Shown: positions 56,397-64,000 of the stretch, piece by piece
Layout: each line of letters starts with the position of its first letter
Numbering within the stretch: position 1 is the stretch's first letter
NCBI RefSeq assembly: GCF_014212125.1
Contig: NZ_JACJVP010000045.1
Location: forward strand, 60,257 to 124,256
Reading direction: 5' to 3'
DNA from: Cohnella nanjingensis
GTDB lineage: Bacteria > Bacillota > Bacilli > Paenibacillales > Paenibacillaceae
DNA: 64,000 nt
Translations under genes and position numbers: made by a program
Notes under the pieces: generated by a model
What the model saw: the letters and a program-made list of their open reading frames with translations, nothing else
Told to the model about the DNA's origin: nothing
The model's database searches: none

Positions 56397-57800
56397 TCAA
56401 CCTTGGATGCGCAGTCCTTTGGGGTAGCGGTTCTTGCGCCATCCGTCGCTCGACTTGAACCAGCCGAGAGGATGTCCGCCGACCGAGAGCAGGCCCCATC
56501 CTCGCTCGCCTGAGGGGGCGGGCAACGATTCGCCCCTGCGGTAGGCGGCGACTTCAGGCGCGTCGGGCGGATAGTCCGCCGAGAGCGCGGCTTGCTCCGA
56601 CCGAACCGCCAGCGCCAGGGCGTGCCCGGGCTTGAACCGTCCCTTGCGGACATCGCCCAAGTGCAGGCCGGGCCGAGGCGCCTTCAGGCCCGCGAGCGCG
56701 GCGGGCAACACGGACGATCCCGGCGGCTGGGGAAACCAGTACAACGCCTCGCCGAAGAGGAGCGGCACGCCGTCGGCTAAGAGCTCGTAGCCCGGCAGCG
56801 CATCGGCGGCGAATGCCCGGTACGACTGCAGCGCCGCATCGGCCGCCGCAGAAGCGGCCGATGGCTTGCCGCTGCGTCCGCCCTTGCGGGAGGCAGCGGA
56901 AGACGGCCGTTCCGTCTCCGCCGTCGCCGAGGCTTGTCTCTCCAATACGGCTGCATAATGCCCTTCGCCTTCTCCGCGATGCGGCCACATGCGATGCTCG
57001 GCCAGCAGCGCGAAGTCGGGGTGCCCGCGCAGGAACCAGGCGATCGTCTCTTCGTTCTCCGCCCGGTTGAACGTACAGGTGGAATAGACGAGGCGGCCTC
57101 CGGGCTTCAGCATGGCGGCGGCGTCCGGCAGGATGTCGCGTTGGCGCGCGGCGCAGGTCTCGACCGCGTCCGGCGACCATTCGACGATCGCCTCGGGGTC
57201 TTTGCGGAACATGCCCTCGCCCGAGCAAGGCGCGTCCAGCATGATGCGGTCGAAGGCCTGCGGCCAGCGTTCGGCGAGTTGTCCGGGCGCCGCGCTCACG
57301 ACGACCGCGTTCGCGATCCCCATCCGCTCGACGTTCTCGGACAGGATGCGCGCCCTGGCCGGATGAATCTCGTTGGCGACGAGCAGGCCGCGCCCGTTCA
57401 TCTTGCCCGCCAGCTGCGTCGTCTTGCCGCCGGGCGCCGCCGCGAGATCGAGCACGAGATCGCCGGGCCGGGGATCGAGCAGCTCCGCCGCGATCATCGC
57501 GCTGGGTTCCTGGATATAGATCAGACCCGCGGCATGGTAGGGGTGCTTGCCCGGCCGGGCGGTCTCGTCATAGAAGTAGCCGTCCGGACACCAGGGGATC
57601 GGCTTCAGCCCCCAGTCCGTCTCGACCGGTTGCGGCAGAGGGAGCCTGCCCTTCGCTTGGCGCGGCGCATCCGGCTTCAGCGGATTGAAGCGCAGGCCGT
57701 ATGCGCGCGGTTCCGAGAAGCTGCGAAGGAAAGCGTCGGCCTCCTCGCCAAGCTGCTCCCGGATGCGCGCGATAAAAGCGGCAGGTAACGATGGCGTCAT
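56397..57800 (-). CDS. RsmF-type rRNA (cytosine-C5) methyltransferase, copy 2
   Basis: 467-residue paralogue of the gene at 49830. Motif I is LDLAAAPGGKTTQLA (near residue 112), the catalytic cysteines are in DAPCSGEGMFRKD and YSTCTFNRAENE, and the C-terminal RsmF RNA-binding domain has ALYWFPQPPG and LGDVRKGRFKPGHALALA. The linker between domains is about 30 residues, far shorter than in copy 1. The ATG at 57800 follows GAAGGAGA; the much longer open frame running upstream only reflects stop-free repeat DNA. Both paralogues look active and may modify different cytosines. Confidence 0.93.
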   Translation of the reverse strand: MTPSLPAAFIARIREQLGEEADAFLRSFSEPRAYGLRFNPLKPDAPRQAKGRLPLPQPVETDWGLKPIPWCPDGYFYDETARPGKHPYHAAGLIYIQEPSAMIAAELLDPRPGDLVLDLAAAPGGKTTQLAGKMNGRGLLVANEIHPARARILSENVERMGIANAVVVSAAPGQLAERWPQAFDRIMLDAPCSGEGMFRKDPEAIVEWSPDAVETCAARQRDILPDAAAMLKPGGRLVYSTCTFNRAENEETIAWFLRGHPDFALLAEHRMWPHRGEGEGHYAAVLERQASATAETERPSSAASRKGGRSGKPSAASAAADAALQSYRAFAADALPGYELLADGVPLLFGEALYWFPQPPGSSVLPAALAGLKAPRPGLHLGDVRKGRFKPGHALALAVRSEQAALSADYPPDAPEVAAYRRGESLPAPSGERGWGLLSVGGHPLGWFKSSDGWRKNRYPKGLRIQG

Positions 57801-57931
57801 GTCAGTCTCTCCTTCGGTAGCGTGAAATGGACCACGCGTCGAAATCAATGGTCCTAGTATACACGACGCCAGGTACGCTGCGCGAGGCCGAGGCCAGAGG
57901 CTCGAAATGATACTTAGGGAAGGAGGCTGCC

Positions 57932-58363
57932 TTGAGGCGCTGTAACCATAGGAAGTATCGTGACAAGGGGAAGCGGGCCGTGTCGGCATGCTGCAACGAT
58001 AAAAAATATCGTTACAGCTCAAAACGGACCGCCGTAGTATGCTGTAACGATAAAAAATATCGTTACAGCTCGAAACGGACCGCCGCAGTATGCTGCAACG
58101 ATAAAAAATATCGTTACAGCTCGAAACGGACCGCCGCAGTATGCTGCAACGATAAAAAATATCGTTACAGCTCGAAACGGACCGCCGCAGGATGCTGCAA
58201 CGATAAAAAATATCGTTACAGTTCGAAACGGACCGCCGCAATATGCTGCAACGATAAAAAATATCGTTACAGCACGAAACGGACCGCCGCAGGATGCTGC
58301 TACGATAAAAAATATCGTTACAGCTCGAAACGGACCGCCTCGTCGTGCTGTAACGATAAATAA
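57932..58363 (+). other. Possible 17-residue-repeat reading frame through the array
   Basis: A plus-strand frame from TTG 57932, 5 bases after a good AAGGAGG, would encode 143 residues made of the repeat CCNDKKYRYSSKRTAAV. It ends where unit 8 has AAA changed to TAA. Because 51 is divisible by three, frames on both strands stay open, so openness is no evidence of coding. Translation cannot be excluded because of the ribosome binding site. Confidence 0.2.
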
Positions 58364-58500
58364 TATCGTTACAGCTCGAAACGGACCGCCGCAGGATGCT
58401 GCAACGATAAAAAATATCGTTACAGCTCGAAACGGACCGCCTCGGCGTGCTGTAACGAAAAAGCATCGTTGCAGCACAAAATAGACTGCCGCGGAACGTG
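57940..58500. repeat. Array of eleven 51-bp units, each with an 11-bp hairpin
   Basis: Units start at 57940 (degenerate), 57991, 58042, 58093, 58144, 58195, 58246, 58297, 58348, 58399 and 58450 (degenerate), exactly 51 bp apart. Each holds a 27-base inverted repeat, CTGYAACGATA-AAAAA-TATCGTTACAG, followed by a 24-base GC-rich spacer with GAAACGGACCGCC. The right arm is invariant in nine units. The left arm is usually CTGCAACGATA, giving a G-U pair only in RNA from the minus strand. Spacers are alike, so this is not a CRISPR. It fills most of the gene-free 57801-58590. Confidence 0.95.
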
Positions 58501-58518
58501 GCGGGCTCCCAAATAAAA

Positions 58519-58563
58519 TGGGTATCTCGACCGCGGACGGGGTCCGGCGGTTCAAGATACCCG
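58519..58563 (-). terminator. Terminator of the GGDEF gene
   Basis: GGGTATCT (about 58520) pairs with AGATACCC (about 58556) with an inner GC stem; on the minus strand it is followed by ATTTTATTT. It lies 28 bases beyond the GGDEF stop. Confidence 0.75.
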
Positions 58564-58590
58564 ATGGGACATGAGCTGGGATTGCTGGGC

Positions 58591-59790
58591 TTACCGCTTC
58601 CGCCTGCCGGAAGCCGCGCTCTCCAACCCGAAGTCGTCGGCGCCGGCCAGCGCGGCATAATCGGTGACGCGGTTCTTGCCGGAGCGCTTCGAATGGTACA
58701 TCGCCTCGTCCGCCCGCTTCATGAGCTGGTCGCCGGACATGCCCGCTTCCGCCGTACAGTGGCCGACGCTCACGGTGACGATCGTCTCCTTGGCGACCCG
58801 CGAGCGGATCAATTCCGCGACCGCTTGGGAGGAGGTGTCCGGGCTGGAGACGAAGGCGACGAGCTCCTCGCCGCCGTAGCGGCCCGCCAGGCCGATCCCC
58901 TCGGTCTCCTCCATCAGGATGGCCGCCACCTGCTTCAGCACCACGTCGGCCTGCTGGTGGCCCTGGGTGTCGTTCAGTTTCTTGAAGTTGTCGATGTCGC
59001 AGAAGATCGCTCCGACCGCCTTGCCGGCGCGGAGAGCATAATCCAGCTGCCCCATGAAGAACCGGCGGTTGAACAGGTTGGTGAGGCCGTCCGTGATCGA
59101 CGAACGGTAAGCCGACTGGAGCAGCTCGACGACGCGCTCGAACAGCAGCATGAAGAGCAAGATGTAGTAGCCGACCGGCAGAAGCGCCGCCGCACCCGCA
59201 TACAATGGGGAATCGGCACCCCAATAGGCGCCCGCCATCAGCGCGAGCTGGCCGCCGAAGGCGAAGGCCAGGCCGGCCACGTAACGCCGGGATTGCAGGA
59301 GATGAGGGCCGAACATCAGCGCGAACAGGGGGCTCAGCACGAGCATATAGCCGTCGAGCACCGGCGCGAGGAGGCCGGAGTCGGCCATCGGCTTCGCGAA
59401 TCCGGCGGTCCCCACGAACACGTCGCAGACCGCGATCGTCACTCCGATCGCGAAGAGGCCGAACAGCCAGGCCCGCGTGCGCGGACGCCGCTTGTAATAA
59501 AGCTCGAACACCGCGAAGTTGAGCAGAATAAACGCCAGCGCGCGCATGACGGCGCCGCCGAACAGCGCCATCGGCGGCGCTTCCCAGACGTGAAGCGCGG
59601 TAATCAATTGAAACAGATGGTACGCGGCGATGATGCCGAGCGAGATCAGGAGCGTGCGGTACGCCTTGCGGCGTCCGAGCGCGATCAAGCGGTAGGACAT
59701 GAAGAGCATCAAGCCGAGAATGACGACGGCGACGGCCGAAGAGAAGGCGAGAAGGAGACCGCGGTCATGCCAAAGGGTAACAACGTTCAT
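58591..59790 (-). CDS. Membrane diguanylate cyclase (GGDEF)
   Basis: 399-residue protein with six to seven N-terminal transmembrane helices (residues about 10-215; for example LLAFSSAVAVVILGLMLFMS) and a C-terminal GGDEF domain (about 225-380). The active site is GRYGGEELVAF, with ITDGLTNLFNRRFF and CDIDNFKKLNDTQGHQQAD as conserved substrate segments, so c-di-GMP synthesis is likely. The RxxD inhibitory site is absent: the aligned positions read EGIGLAGRYGG. The start is ATG 59790. The gene stands alone. The signal sensed by the membrane part is unknown. Confidence 0.93.
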   Translation of the reverse strand: MNVVTLWHDRGLLLAFSSAVAVVILGLMLFMSYRLIALGRRKAYRTLLISLGIIAAYHLFQLITALHVWEAPPMALFGGAVMRALAFILLNFAVFELYYKRRPRTRAWLFGLFAIGVTIAVCDVFVGTAGFAKPMADSGLLAPVLDGYMLVLSPLFALMFGPHLLQSRRYVAGLAFAFGGQLALMAGAYWGADSPLYAGAAALLPVGYYILLFMLLFERVVELLQSAYRSSITDGLTNLFNRRFFMGQLDYALRAGKAVGAIFCDIDNFKKLNDTQGHQQADVVLKQVAAILMEETEGIGLAGRYGGEELVAFVSSPDTSSQAVAELIRSRVAKETIVTVSVGHCTAEAGMSGDQLMKRADEAMYHSKRSGKNRVTDYAALAGADDFGLESAASGRRKR

Positions 59791-59888
59791 AGGGGCTCCT
59801 CATGGGCGTTTTCTTTACAGAAACATATGTTCTAATATATCATAACTTAGATAGACCGAGAAAGTAGGGCAGAGGAGGAAATCGCCTC

Positions 59889-61037
59889 ATGAACATTTTA
59901 CAGGCGCTGTTTTTCCCCCCGGAGCAGCCGGGCGGTGTTTCTTCCATGGTCCCTTATATCGGAGAACGGTTTCGCAAGATCGGCTGGGAGATGGAGCTCT
60001 TCTCCATCCCGAAGCGGATTCGCAACAAAGGGCAGGAAGAGATCGCATTCGCTACGTTCGATTGGCGCGCGTTCGCCGGCCATCCGGTCGTCGACAAATA
60101 TATCCAGACCCTCAAAGATTACGTATGGTGGAGCCGGCTCCGCCTCAAAGGAAAATACGATCTGATCCACGCGCATCATCCCGTCGCGGCGCTGGCCATG
60201 AAGCAGATCTATCCCGATACGCCGCTCTTGATGACGGTGCATTCCAGCTACGAGCGGGAGCTCATCCTGAACGGCCGCATACCGGCGGACGGACCGGAGC
60301 ACCGCTTCCTTACCTCGCTGTACGGCGAGCTGGAGCACCGGACGGACCGGCTGCTGACGGTCTCGCGCTCGTTCGCCGCGTACATGGGCGCTTATATGAA
60401 GCGGCCGGAGACGGTCGGCGTCATCCCGAACGGCTACGACGAACGGCGCTTCAAGCCGATCTCCCACGAGAACGAAGTGACGCAGCTCGTGACGGTATGC
60501 CGCCTCGTCCCCGCCAAAGGTCTCGACCTGCTGCTGAAGGCATGCGCGGAGCTGCGCAAGCGGGACCGCAAGTTCGTGCTGCACATCATCGGAGACGGGC
60601 CGATCCGCCCCGAGCTGGAGAAGCTGGCGCAGGATCTGGGCATCTATGACGAGACGATCTTCTACGGCTACATGCTGCATCCGGAAGAGATGATGCCCTT
60701 CTTCGACGTGTTCGTACTGCCGTCCCGCGCGGAAGCGTTCGGATCGGTATTCGCCGAGGCCGCGCTCTGCCTCCTCGCGCTCGTCGGGACGGACGTCGGC
60801 GGGATCGCCGAGCAGATCGAGAACGGAAGCAACGGGCTGCTGGTGCCGCCGGAGGATCCGGCCGCGCTCGCGGAGGCGCTGGACCAGCTCATCATCGACC
60901 CGCATTACCGGTACGAGCTGGCGCGTGCGGCGATGAACAAGGCGAAGAAGACCTATTCCCTAAATCGCGTCATCAACGAATTGAAGAAAATATACGTCGC
61001 GATGGGGCCGGCGGAGGCGCCAGGGCCTTCGCAGTAA
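59889..61037 (+). CDS. GT4-family glycosyltransferase
   Basis: 382-residue GT-B fold glycosyltransferase. The N-terminal acceptor domain opens with ILQALFFPPEQPGGVSSMVP, and the C-terminal donor domain has VTVCRLVPAKGLDLLLKA, IIGDGPIRPELEKLA and the GT4 motif SRAEAFGSVFAEAALC (E-x7-E). It uses a nucleotide sugar; product unknown (spore or cell-surface polysaccharide). The ATG at 59889 is 10 bases after GAGGAGG. No other polysaccharide genes accompany it. Confidence 0.93.
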   Translation: MNILQALFFPPEQPGGVSSMVPYIGERFRKIGWEMELFSIPKRIRNKGQEEIAFATFDWRAFAGHPVVDKYIQTLKDYVWWSRLRLKGKYDLIHAHHPVAALAMKQIYPDTPLLMTVHSSYERELILNGRIPADGPEHRFLTSLYGELEHRTDRLLTVSRSFAAYMGAYMKRPETVGVIPNGYDERRFKPISHENEVTQLVTVCRLVPAKGLDLLLKACAELRKRDRKFVLHIIGDGPIRPELEKLAQDLGIYDETIFYGYMLHPEEMMPFFDVFVLPSRAEAFGSVFAEAALCLLALVGTDVGGIAEQIENGSNGLLVPPEDPAALAEALDQLIIDPHYRYELARAAMNKAKKTYSLNRVINELKKIYVAMGPAEAPGPSQ

Positions 61038-61156
61038 CAAGCGTATTCGCCCGCCCGCAAGGCATAGAGGCTCCTTTGCAAATGGGCGGCTTCTTCGCGC
61101 GCTTGCGACAAGGCGCCGTCGGCCCGATTTGGACCAAGAACGGAGTGGAGATCGAA

Positions 61157-62446
61157 GTGGGCGTTCCTTTTACTTTTCTGCATGCGGCGGACCTGCATCT
61201 CGACAGTCCGTTCCGCGGGCTGTCCAAGGTGCCCGCCGCGGTGCGCGACCGGCTGCGGGAGTCGACCTTCGAGGCGTTCGCGCGCCTCGTGGAGACGGTG
61301 CGCCGGGAGCGCATCGACTTCGTCGTGCTCGCGGGCGACCTGTACGATGCCGCGGACCGCTCCTTGAAGGCGCAGCTGCGGATGCAGCGCGCCTTGAACG
61401 AGCTGGCCGCGGAAGGCGTGCAGACGTTCGTCGTTCACGGCAATCACGATCCCGCCGGCGGCTGGCAGGCGAAGCTCGATTGGCCGGACGCGGTGCATGT
61501 GTTCGGCACGTCGGACGTCGCGTGCCGGCCGGCCTATCGGCGGGACGGCGAGCTCGCGGCGCACGTGTACGGCATCTCGTACCCGGAAGCGAGCGTAACC
61601 GACAATCTGGCGTCCAGGTACCGGACGAGGGCGGGCGCCCCGTTCCACCTGGCGCTTCTGCATGCCAACGTCGACGGCAACGCGGCCCACGACAATTACG
61701 CCCCTTGCAAGCTGGCGGAATTGGCGGGGGCCGGTTTTGACTATTGGGCGCTCGGGCATGTCCACGACCGCCGCGTGCTGCGCGAATATCCGCATGTCGT
61801 CTACCCCGGGAACATCCAAGGCCGCAGCATCCGGGAGACCGGCGCGAAGGGCGCGTACGTGGTCCGAGTCTCGCCGGAAGGGCAAGTCGCGCTGTCCTTC
61901 CGGGACACGGCGTCGGTGCTCTGGCGGGAGACCGACGTCTCGATAGCGGGCGCGGACCGCGAGCAGCAATTGAAGGACAGGCTGCTGGCATCCGTCGACG
62001 AGGCGCGCGCGTCCGCCGGCGGCCGGCCGGTCGTGCTGCGGATCCGGCTCGTCGGCGCCGGGCCGCTGCATGCGCGCCTCCTGCGCGAGAATGCAGCCGA
62101 GGAATGGCTGGGCGAGCTCCGGGAATGGATCGGCGATCCGGACGATCGCGACGACTGGGTCTGGGCGGAACGGCTTGCCGTCGCGACGAGCGCCGACCGC
62201 GATGAAGCGGCGGCGGACGGCGAGCAAGGCTTTCTCGGCGAACTGGCGCGATTGGCCGCCGCAGGCCGGCAAGACCCGGAGCTGTCGCGCCTGCTGCTGG
62301 CGGAGGCGACGGAGCCGCTTCGCCGTCAGCCGCGGCTCCGGGAGTGGCTGGACGGGCGCGGCGAGGACGAGCGGTCGGCGCTGCTGGACCGCGCGTCGGC
62401 GCTGGCGGCGCTCTTGCTGAAGGACAAACCGGAGGGCGAACGCTAA
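61157..62446 (+). CDS. SbcD/YhaO-like DNA repair metallophosphoesterase
   Basis: 429-residue calcineurin-like nuclease subunit. Metal motifs are HAADLHLDSPF (residues 8-18), LAGDLYD, VVHGNHDP and ALGHVHDRR. The C-terminal portion matches the YhaO branch more than SbcD proper. The start is GTG 61157 after CGGAGTGGAG; longer frames start at 61076. It lies 12 bases before the AAA partner, as in yhaO-yhaN of Bacillus. The complex should process DNA ends and hairpins, as known for SbcCD; YhaNO itself is less studied. Confidence 0.9.
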   Translation: MGVPFTFLHAADLHLDSPFRGLSKVPAAVRDRLRESTFEAFARLVETVRRERIDFVVLAGDLYDAADRSLKAQLRMQRALNELAAEGVQTFVVHGNHDPAGGWQAKLDWPDAVHVFGTSDVACRPAYRRDGELAAHVYGISYPEASVTDNLASRYRTRAGAPFHLALLHANVDGNAAHDNYAPCKLAELAGAGFDYWALGHVHDRRVLREYPHVVYPGNIQGRSIRETGAKGAYVVRVSPEGQVALSFRDTASVLWRETDVSIAGADREQQLKDRLLASVDEARASAGGRPVVLRIRLVGAGPLHARLLRENAAEEWLGELREWIGDPDDRDDWVWAERLAVATSADRDEAAADGEQGFLGELARLAAAGRQDPELSRLLLAEATEPLRRQPRLREWLDGRGEDERSALLDRASALAALLLKDKPEGER

Positions 62447-62458
62447 GGAGGCGGAAAC

Positions 62459-64000
62459 GTGTACATACGGGAGCTGCAGATCGACGGCTTCGGCGCTTGG
62501 AACGGCTTGCGCTGCGTCTTCGACGCGCCGGTCACGGTCGTGCTCGGGCCGAACGAAGCGGGCAAGAGCACAGTGCTGAGGTTCATCCGAAGCATGCTGT
62601 ACGGCTTCGCGACACGCGCGCAGCCGGCGGAGCGGGGAGAGCCCGTGTACGGCGGCCGCCACGGGGGGCGTCTCGTCCTGCGGGACGACGGACGGGAATA
62701 CGTGCTGGAGCGCTATGCGGACGGTCCGGCGCGGCGCGGAAGCCCTGCAGCCGTGCTTCGCGACGAGGCGGGAACCGAGCAGCCGCTGACGCAAGCCGAC
62801 GTGGAGCGGCTGCTGCTCGGCGGCGTCTCCGAACGGCTGTTCAAGCAGCTGTTCGCCGTGACGCTGGACGAACTGCACGAGCTGCGGACCCTCCAGGGCG
62901 AGGAGATCGGCAACTATCTGTACCATGCGGGCATGGCGGGCGGGGCGTCGCTCACGGCTGCCGGCAAGTATCTGAACGCGGAGATGGACCGGCTCTACCG
63001 GCCCAAAGGCTCGACGCAGACGCTGAATCTGGCGCTGGCCGGCATGAAGGAGCTCGAAGCCGCCCTGCGTCAGAGCCGCCAGGGGATCTCCGCGTACCAA
63101 GAGGCGCTCGCTCGCTTGGCGGAGACGGACCGGATGCTGGAGCGGTTGGACGAAGAGATGCCGGTCTTGCGCGAGAGGGCGGCCTTCCTGCAGGGCGCTT
63201 GCGAAGCGCGGGCGTGGTGGCTCGCAGCCGAAGCGGCCCGGCAGGAGGAGGCGGAGCTCCGTGCGCAACTTCCGCCTTCCGCGCGGGATCAGGCGCCGCT
63301 CGGCGAGGAAGCCGCCGCGCGGTGGGAGACGCTGCTGCGGCGGCGCGAGGATGCGGCGGCCGCCGGCCGGCTCGCGGAGGAAGCGGTGGCGGAGCTGCGG
63401 AGCGAGCGCGACGCGCTCGTTTGGGACGAGGCGCTGATCGCCGAGGCGCCGCGCATCGAGGCGCTGGAAGCGCGCCGCGAGGCGGCCGCCGCGCGGCAGG
63501 AGGAGCTGGGCGAAGTCGCCGCGGACCTGCGGATGCTGGAGGAGACGGCAGCGGCGGCGCTGCAGCGGCTGTCCCCGGCGTGGACGGAGGACGACGCGCG
63601 GCGATTCGCCGCGATGGCCGAACGCGAGGAGGCCCGCCAGCTCCAGCTGCGCCTAGCCGAAGCGGAACGCGCGCGGGAGCGGCTCGAAGCGGAGGCGCAG
63701 CGGGTGCGCCGGCAGCAGGCGGCGCTGCAGGAGGAGCTGGAGGCGGAGGAAGCGTCGGGCGATGCCTGGGCCGCGGACGCGGCGCGAGGCGCCCCGCAGT
63801 TCGTTCCTGGCACGCGGGAGGCGCTGCTGGGCGCCTGGAACGCGTTCGAGGACGAGCTGCGGGAGCTCGACCGCGCCGGGCGCGAGGCGTCGTGGGCGGC
63901 TGCGGCATCCGCGCCGGGAGGCTCTGGCGTTGGCGCGGCGGACGCGGGGCGGAGCGCCTCGCGCCGCCGCCAAGCCGGCGGCGGGCCGAAGGACGAGGGC
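62459..64000 (+). CDS. YhaN/SbcC-like SMC-type ATPase (3' end outside window)
   Basis: The first 514 residues of a large ATPase. It starts at GTG 62459, 7 bases after AAGGAGG, with the N-terminus ELQIDGFGAWNGLRCVFDAP. Walker A is VLGPNEAGKSTVLRFI (near residue 34). From about residue 190 a long Ala/Glu/Arg-rich coiled coil begins. The frame is open to the last base, so the Walker B half is beyond the window. It is the ATPase partner of the preceding nuclease. The coiled coil explains the long open frames on the opposite strand. Confidence 0.9.
   Translation, partial: MYIRELQIDGFGAWNGLRCVFDAPVTVVLGPNEAGKSTVLRFIRSMLYGFATRAQPAERGEPVYGGRHGGRLVLRDDGREYVLERYADGPARRGSPAAVLRDEAGTEQPLTQADVERLLLGGVSERLFKQLFAVTLDELHELRTLQGEEIGNYLYHAGMAGGASLTAAGKYLNAEMDRLYRPKGSTQTLNLALAGMKELEAALRQSRQGISAYQEALARLAETDRMLERLDEEMPVLRERAAFLQGACEARAWWLAAEAARQEEAELRAQLPPSARDQAPLGEEAAARWETLLRRREDAAAAGRLAEEAVAELRSERDALVWDEALIAEAPRIEALEARREAAAARQEELGEVAADLRMLEETAAAALQRLSPAWTEDDARRFAAMAEREEARQLQLRLAEAERARERLEAEAQRVRRQQAALQEELEAEEASGDAWAADAARGAPQFVPGTREALLGAWNAFEDELRELDRAGREASWAAAASAPGGSGVGAADAGRSASRRRQAGGGPKDEG

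Noticed and set aside
57940..58500. CRISPR array
   Set aside because: The 24-base segments between palindromes are nearly identical in all units, so there are no unique spacers, and no cas genes are nearby. It is a tandem repeat.
57801..58658. N-terminal extension of rsmF copy 2 through the repeat array (753-residue reading)
   Set aside because: ATG 57800 has a good ribosome binding site and yields the normal family length; the upstream part is only repeat DNA whose 51-bp period keeps frames open.
58498..59835. 445-residue plus-strand frame opposite the GGDEF gene
   Set aside because: Antisense of a gene with intact GGDEF motifs and membrane helices; composition is typical of a GC-driven shadow frame.
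60953..63268. 771-residue minus-strand frame opposite the glycosyltransferase and yhaO/yhaN genes
   Set aside because: It is the shadow of GC-rich, well-recognised plus-strand genes, with Arg/Ala/Asp-rich composition and no recognisable domain.

Overview
The window is about 64 kb of a GC-rich (roughly 60% by eye), gene-dense chromosome with Firmicute signals: strong AGGAGG-type ribosome binding sites, frequent TTG and GTG starts, a T-box leader, a GlnR/TnrA-type box and LexA boxes of the Bacillus type. HemZ, the hisS-aspS-tcdA-rarA order, YtpB, YugP, a RelQ-type synthetase and DUF3906 point to Paenibacillaceae (Cohnella or GC-rich Paenibacillus). It is ordinary chromosome, not a plasmid or prophage. 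The assignment rests on recognised protein families, not on a search.

Layout. 1-9.2 kb: hemZ (5' end cut off), a T-box leader driving hisS-aspS, tcdA, a small basic protein of unknown function, a CotH-type kinase and rarA with a LexA-like box. 9.2-15.0 kb: a structured intergenic stretch, a CNNM/CorC protein whose ribosome binding site is bridged to its start by a hairpin, an SOS-box-controlled, apparently domesticated IS1595-like transposase, repeat-bearing spacer DNA and two overlapping transporter genes. 15.1-24.2 kb: an operon of a small UVR-like protein, ytpB, pfkA and DUF3906; an FMN reductase behind a palindromic operator; a secreted GHL13-type protein; YitT; the DEAD-box helicase CshA; YesL-like; a 6S RNA; DUF1499.

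24.2-37.7 kb: tpx, rhomboid protease, LysR, YugP with MerR, ammonium transporter amtB behind a GlnR/TnrA box followed by a DUF294 nucleotidyltransferase and a DnaQ-like exonuclease, a JAMM peptidase containing a terminator-like hairpin, an MFS transporter, a TlpA-like thioredoxin, cimA, dinB and ferredoxin. 37.7-48.1 kb: an envelope and signalling block (CHASE2-adenylate cyclase, FecR-domain surface protein, NHL/copper-amine-oxidase-like protein, then a membrane-anchored L,D-transpeptidase), a 47-residue membrane protein, class 2 pyrD and relQ.

48.1-64 kb: VOC protein and WYL regulator, two RsmF-type rRNA methyltransferase paralogues 5 kb apart, an RsuA-type pseudouridine synthase, a HAD phosphatase, a TetR/imine-reductase-like/SDR module sharing one operator motif, two unrelated families of 51-bp palindrome-bearing tandem repeats flanking the second RsmF gene, a GGDEF protein, a glycosyltransferase and an SbcCD-like pair (YhaO/YhaN) whose second gene runs off the window.

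The most unusual items are the eleven-unit 51-bp hairpin array at 57.9-58.5 kb, the CHASE2-cyclase/FecR/NHL operon, the LexA-boxed domesticated transposase, the amtB-DUF294-exonuclease operon, the hairpin-bridged start of the CorC-like gene and the TetR micro-regulon. None is proven to be a new system here.
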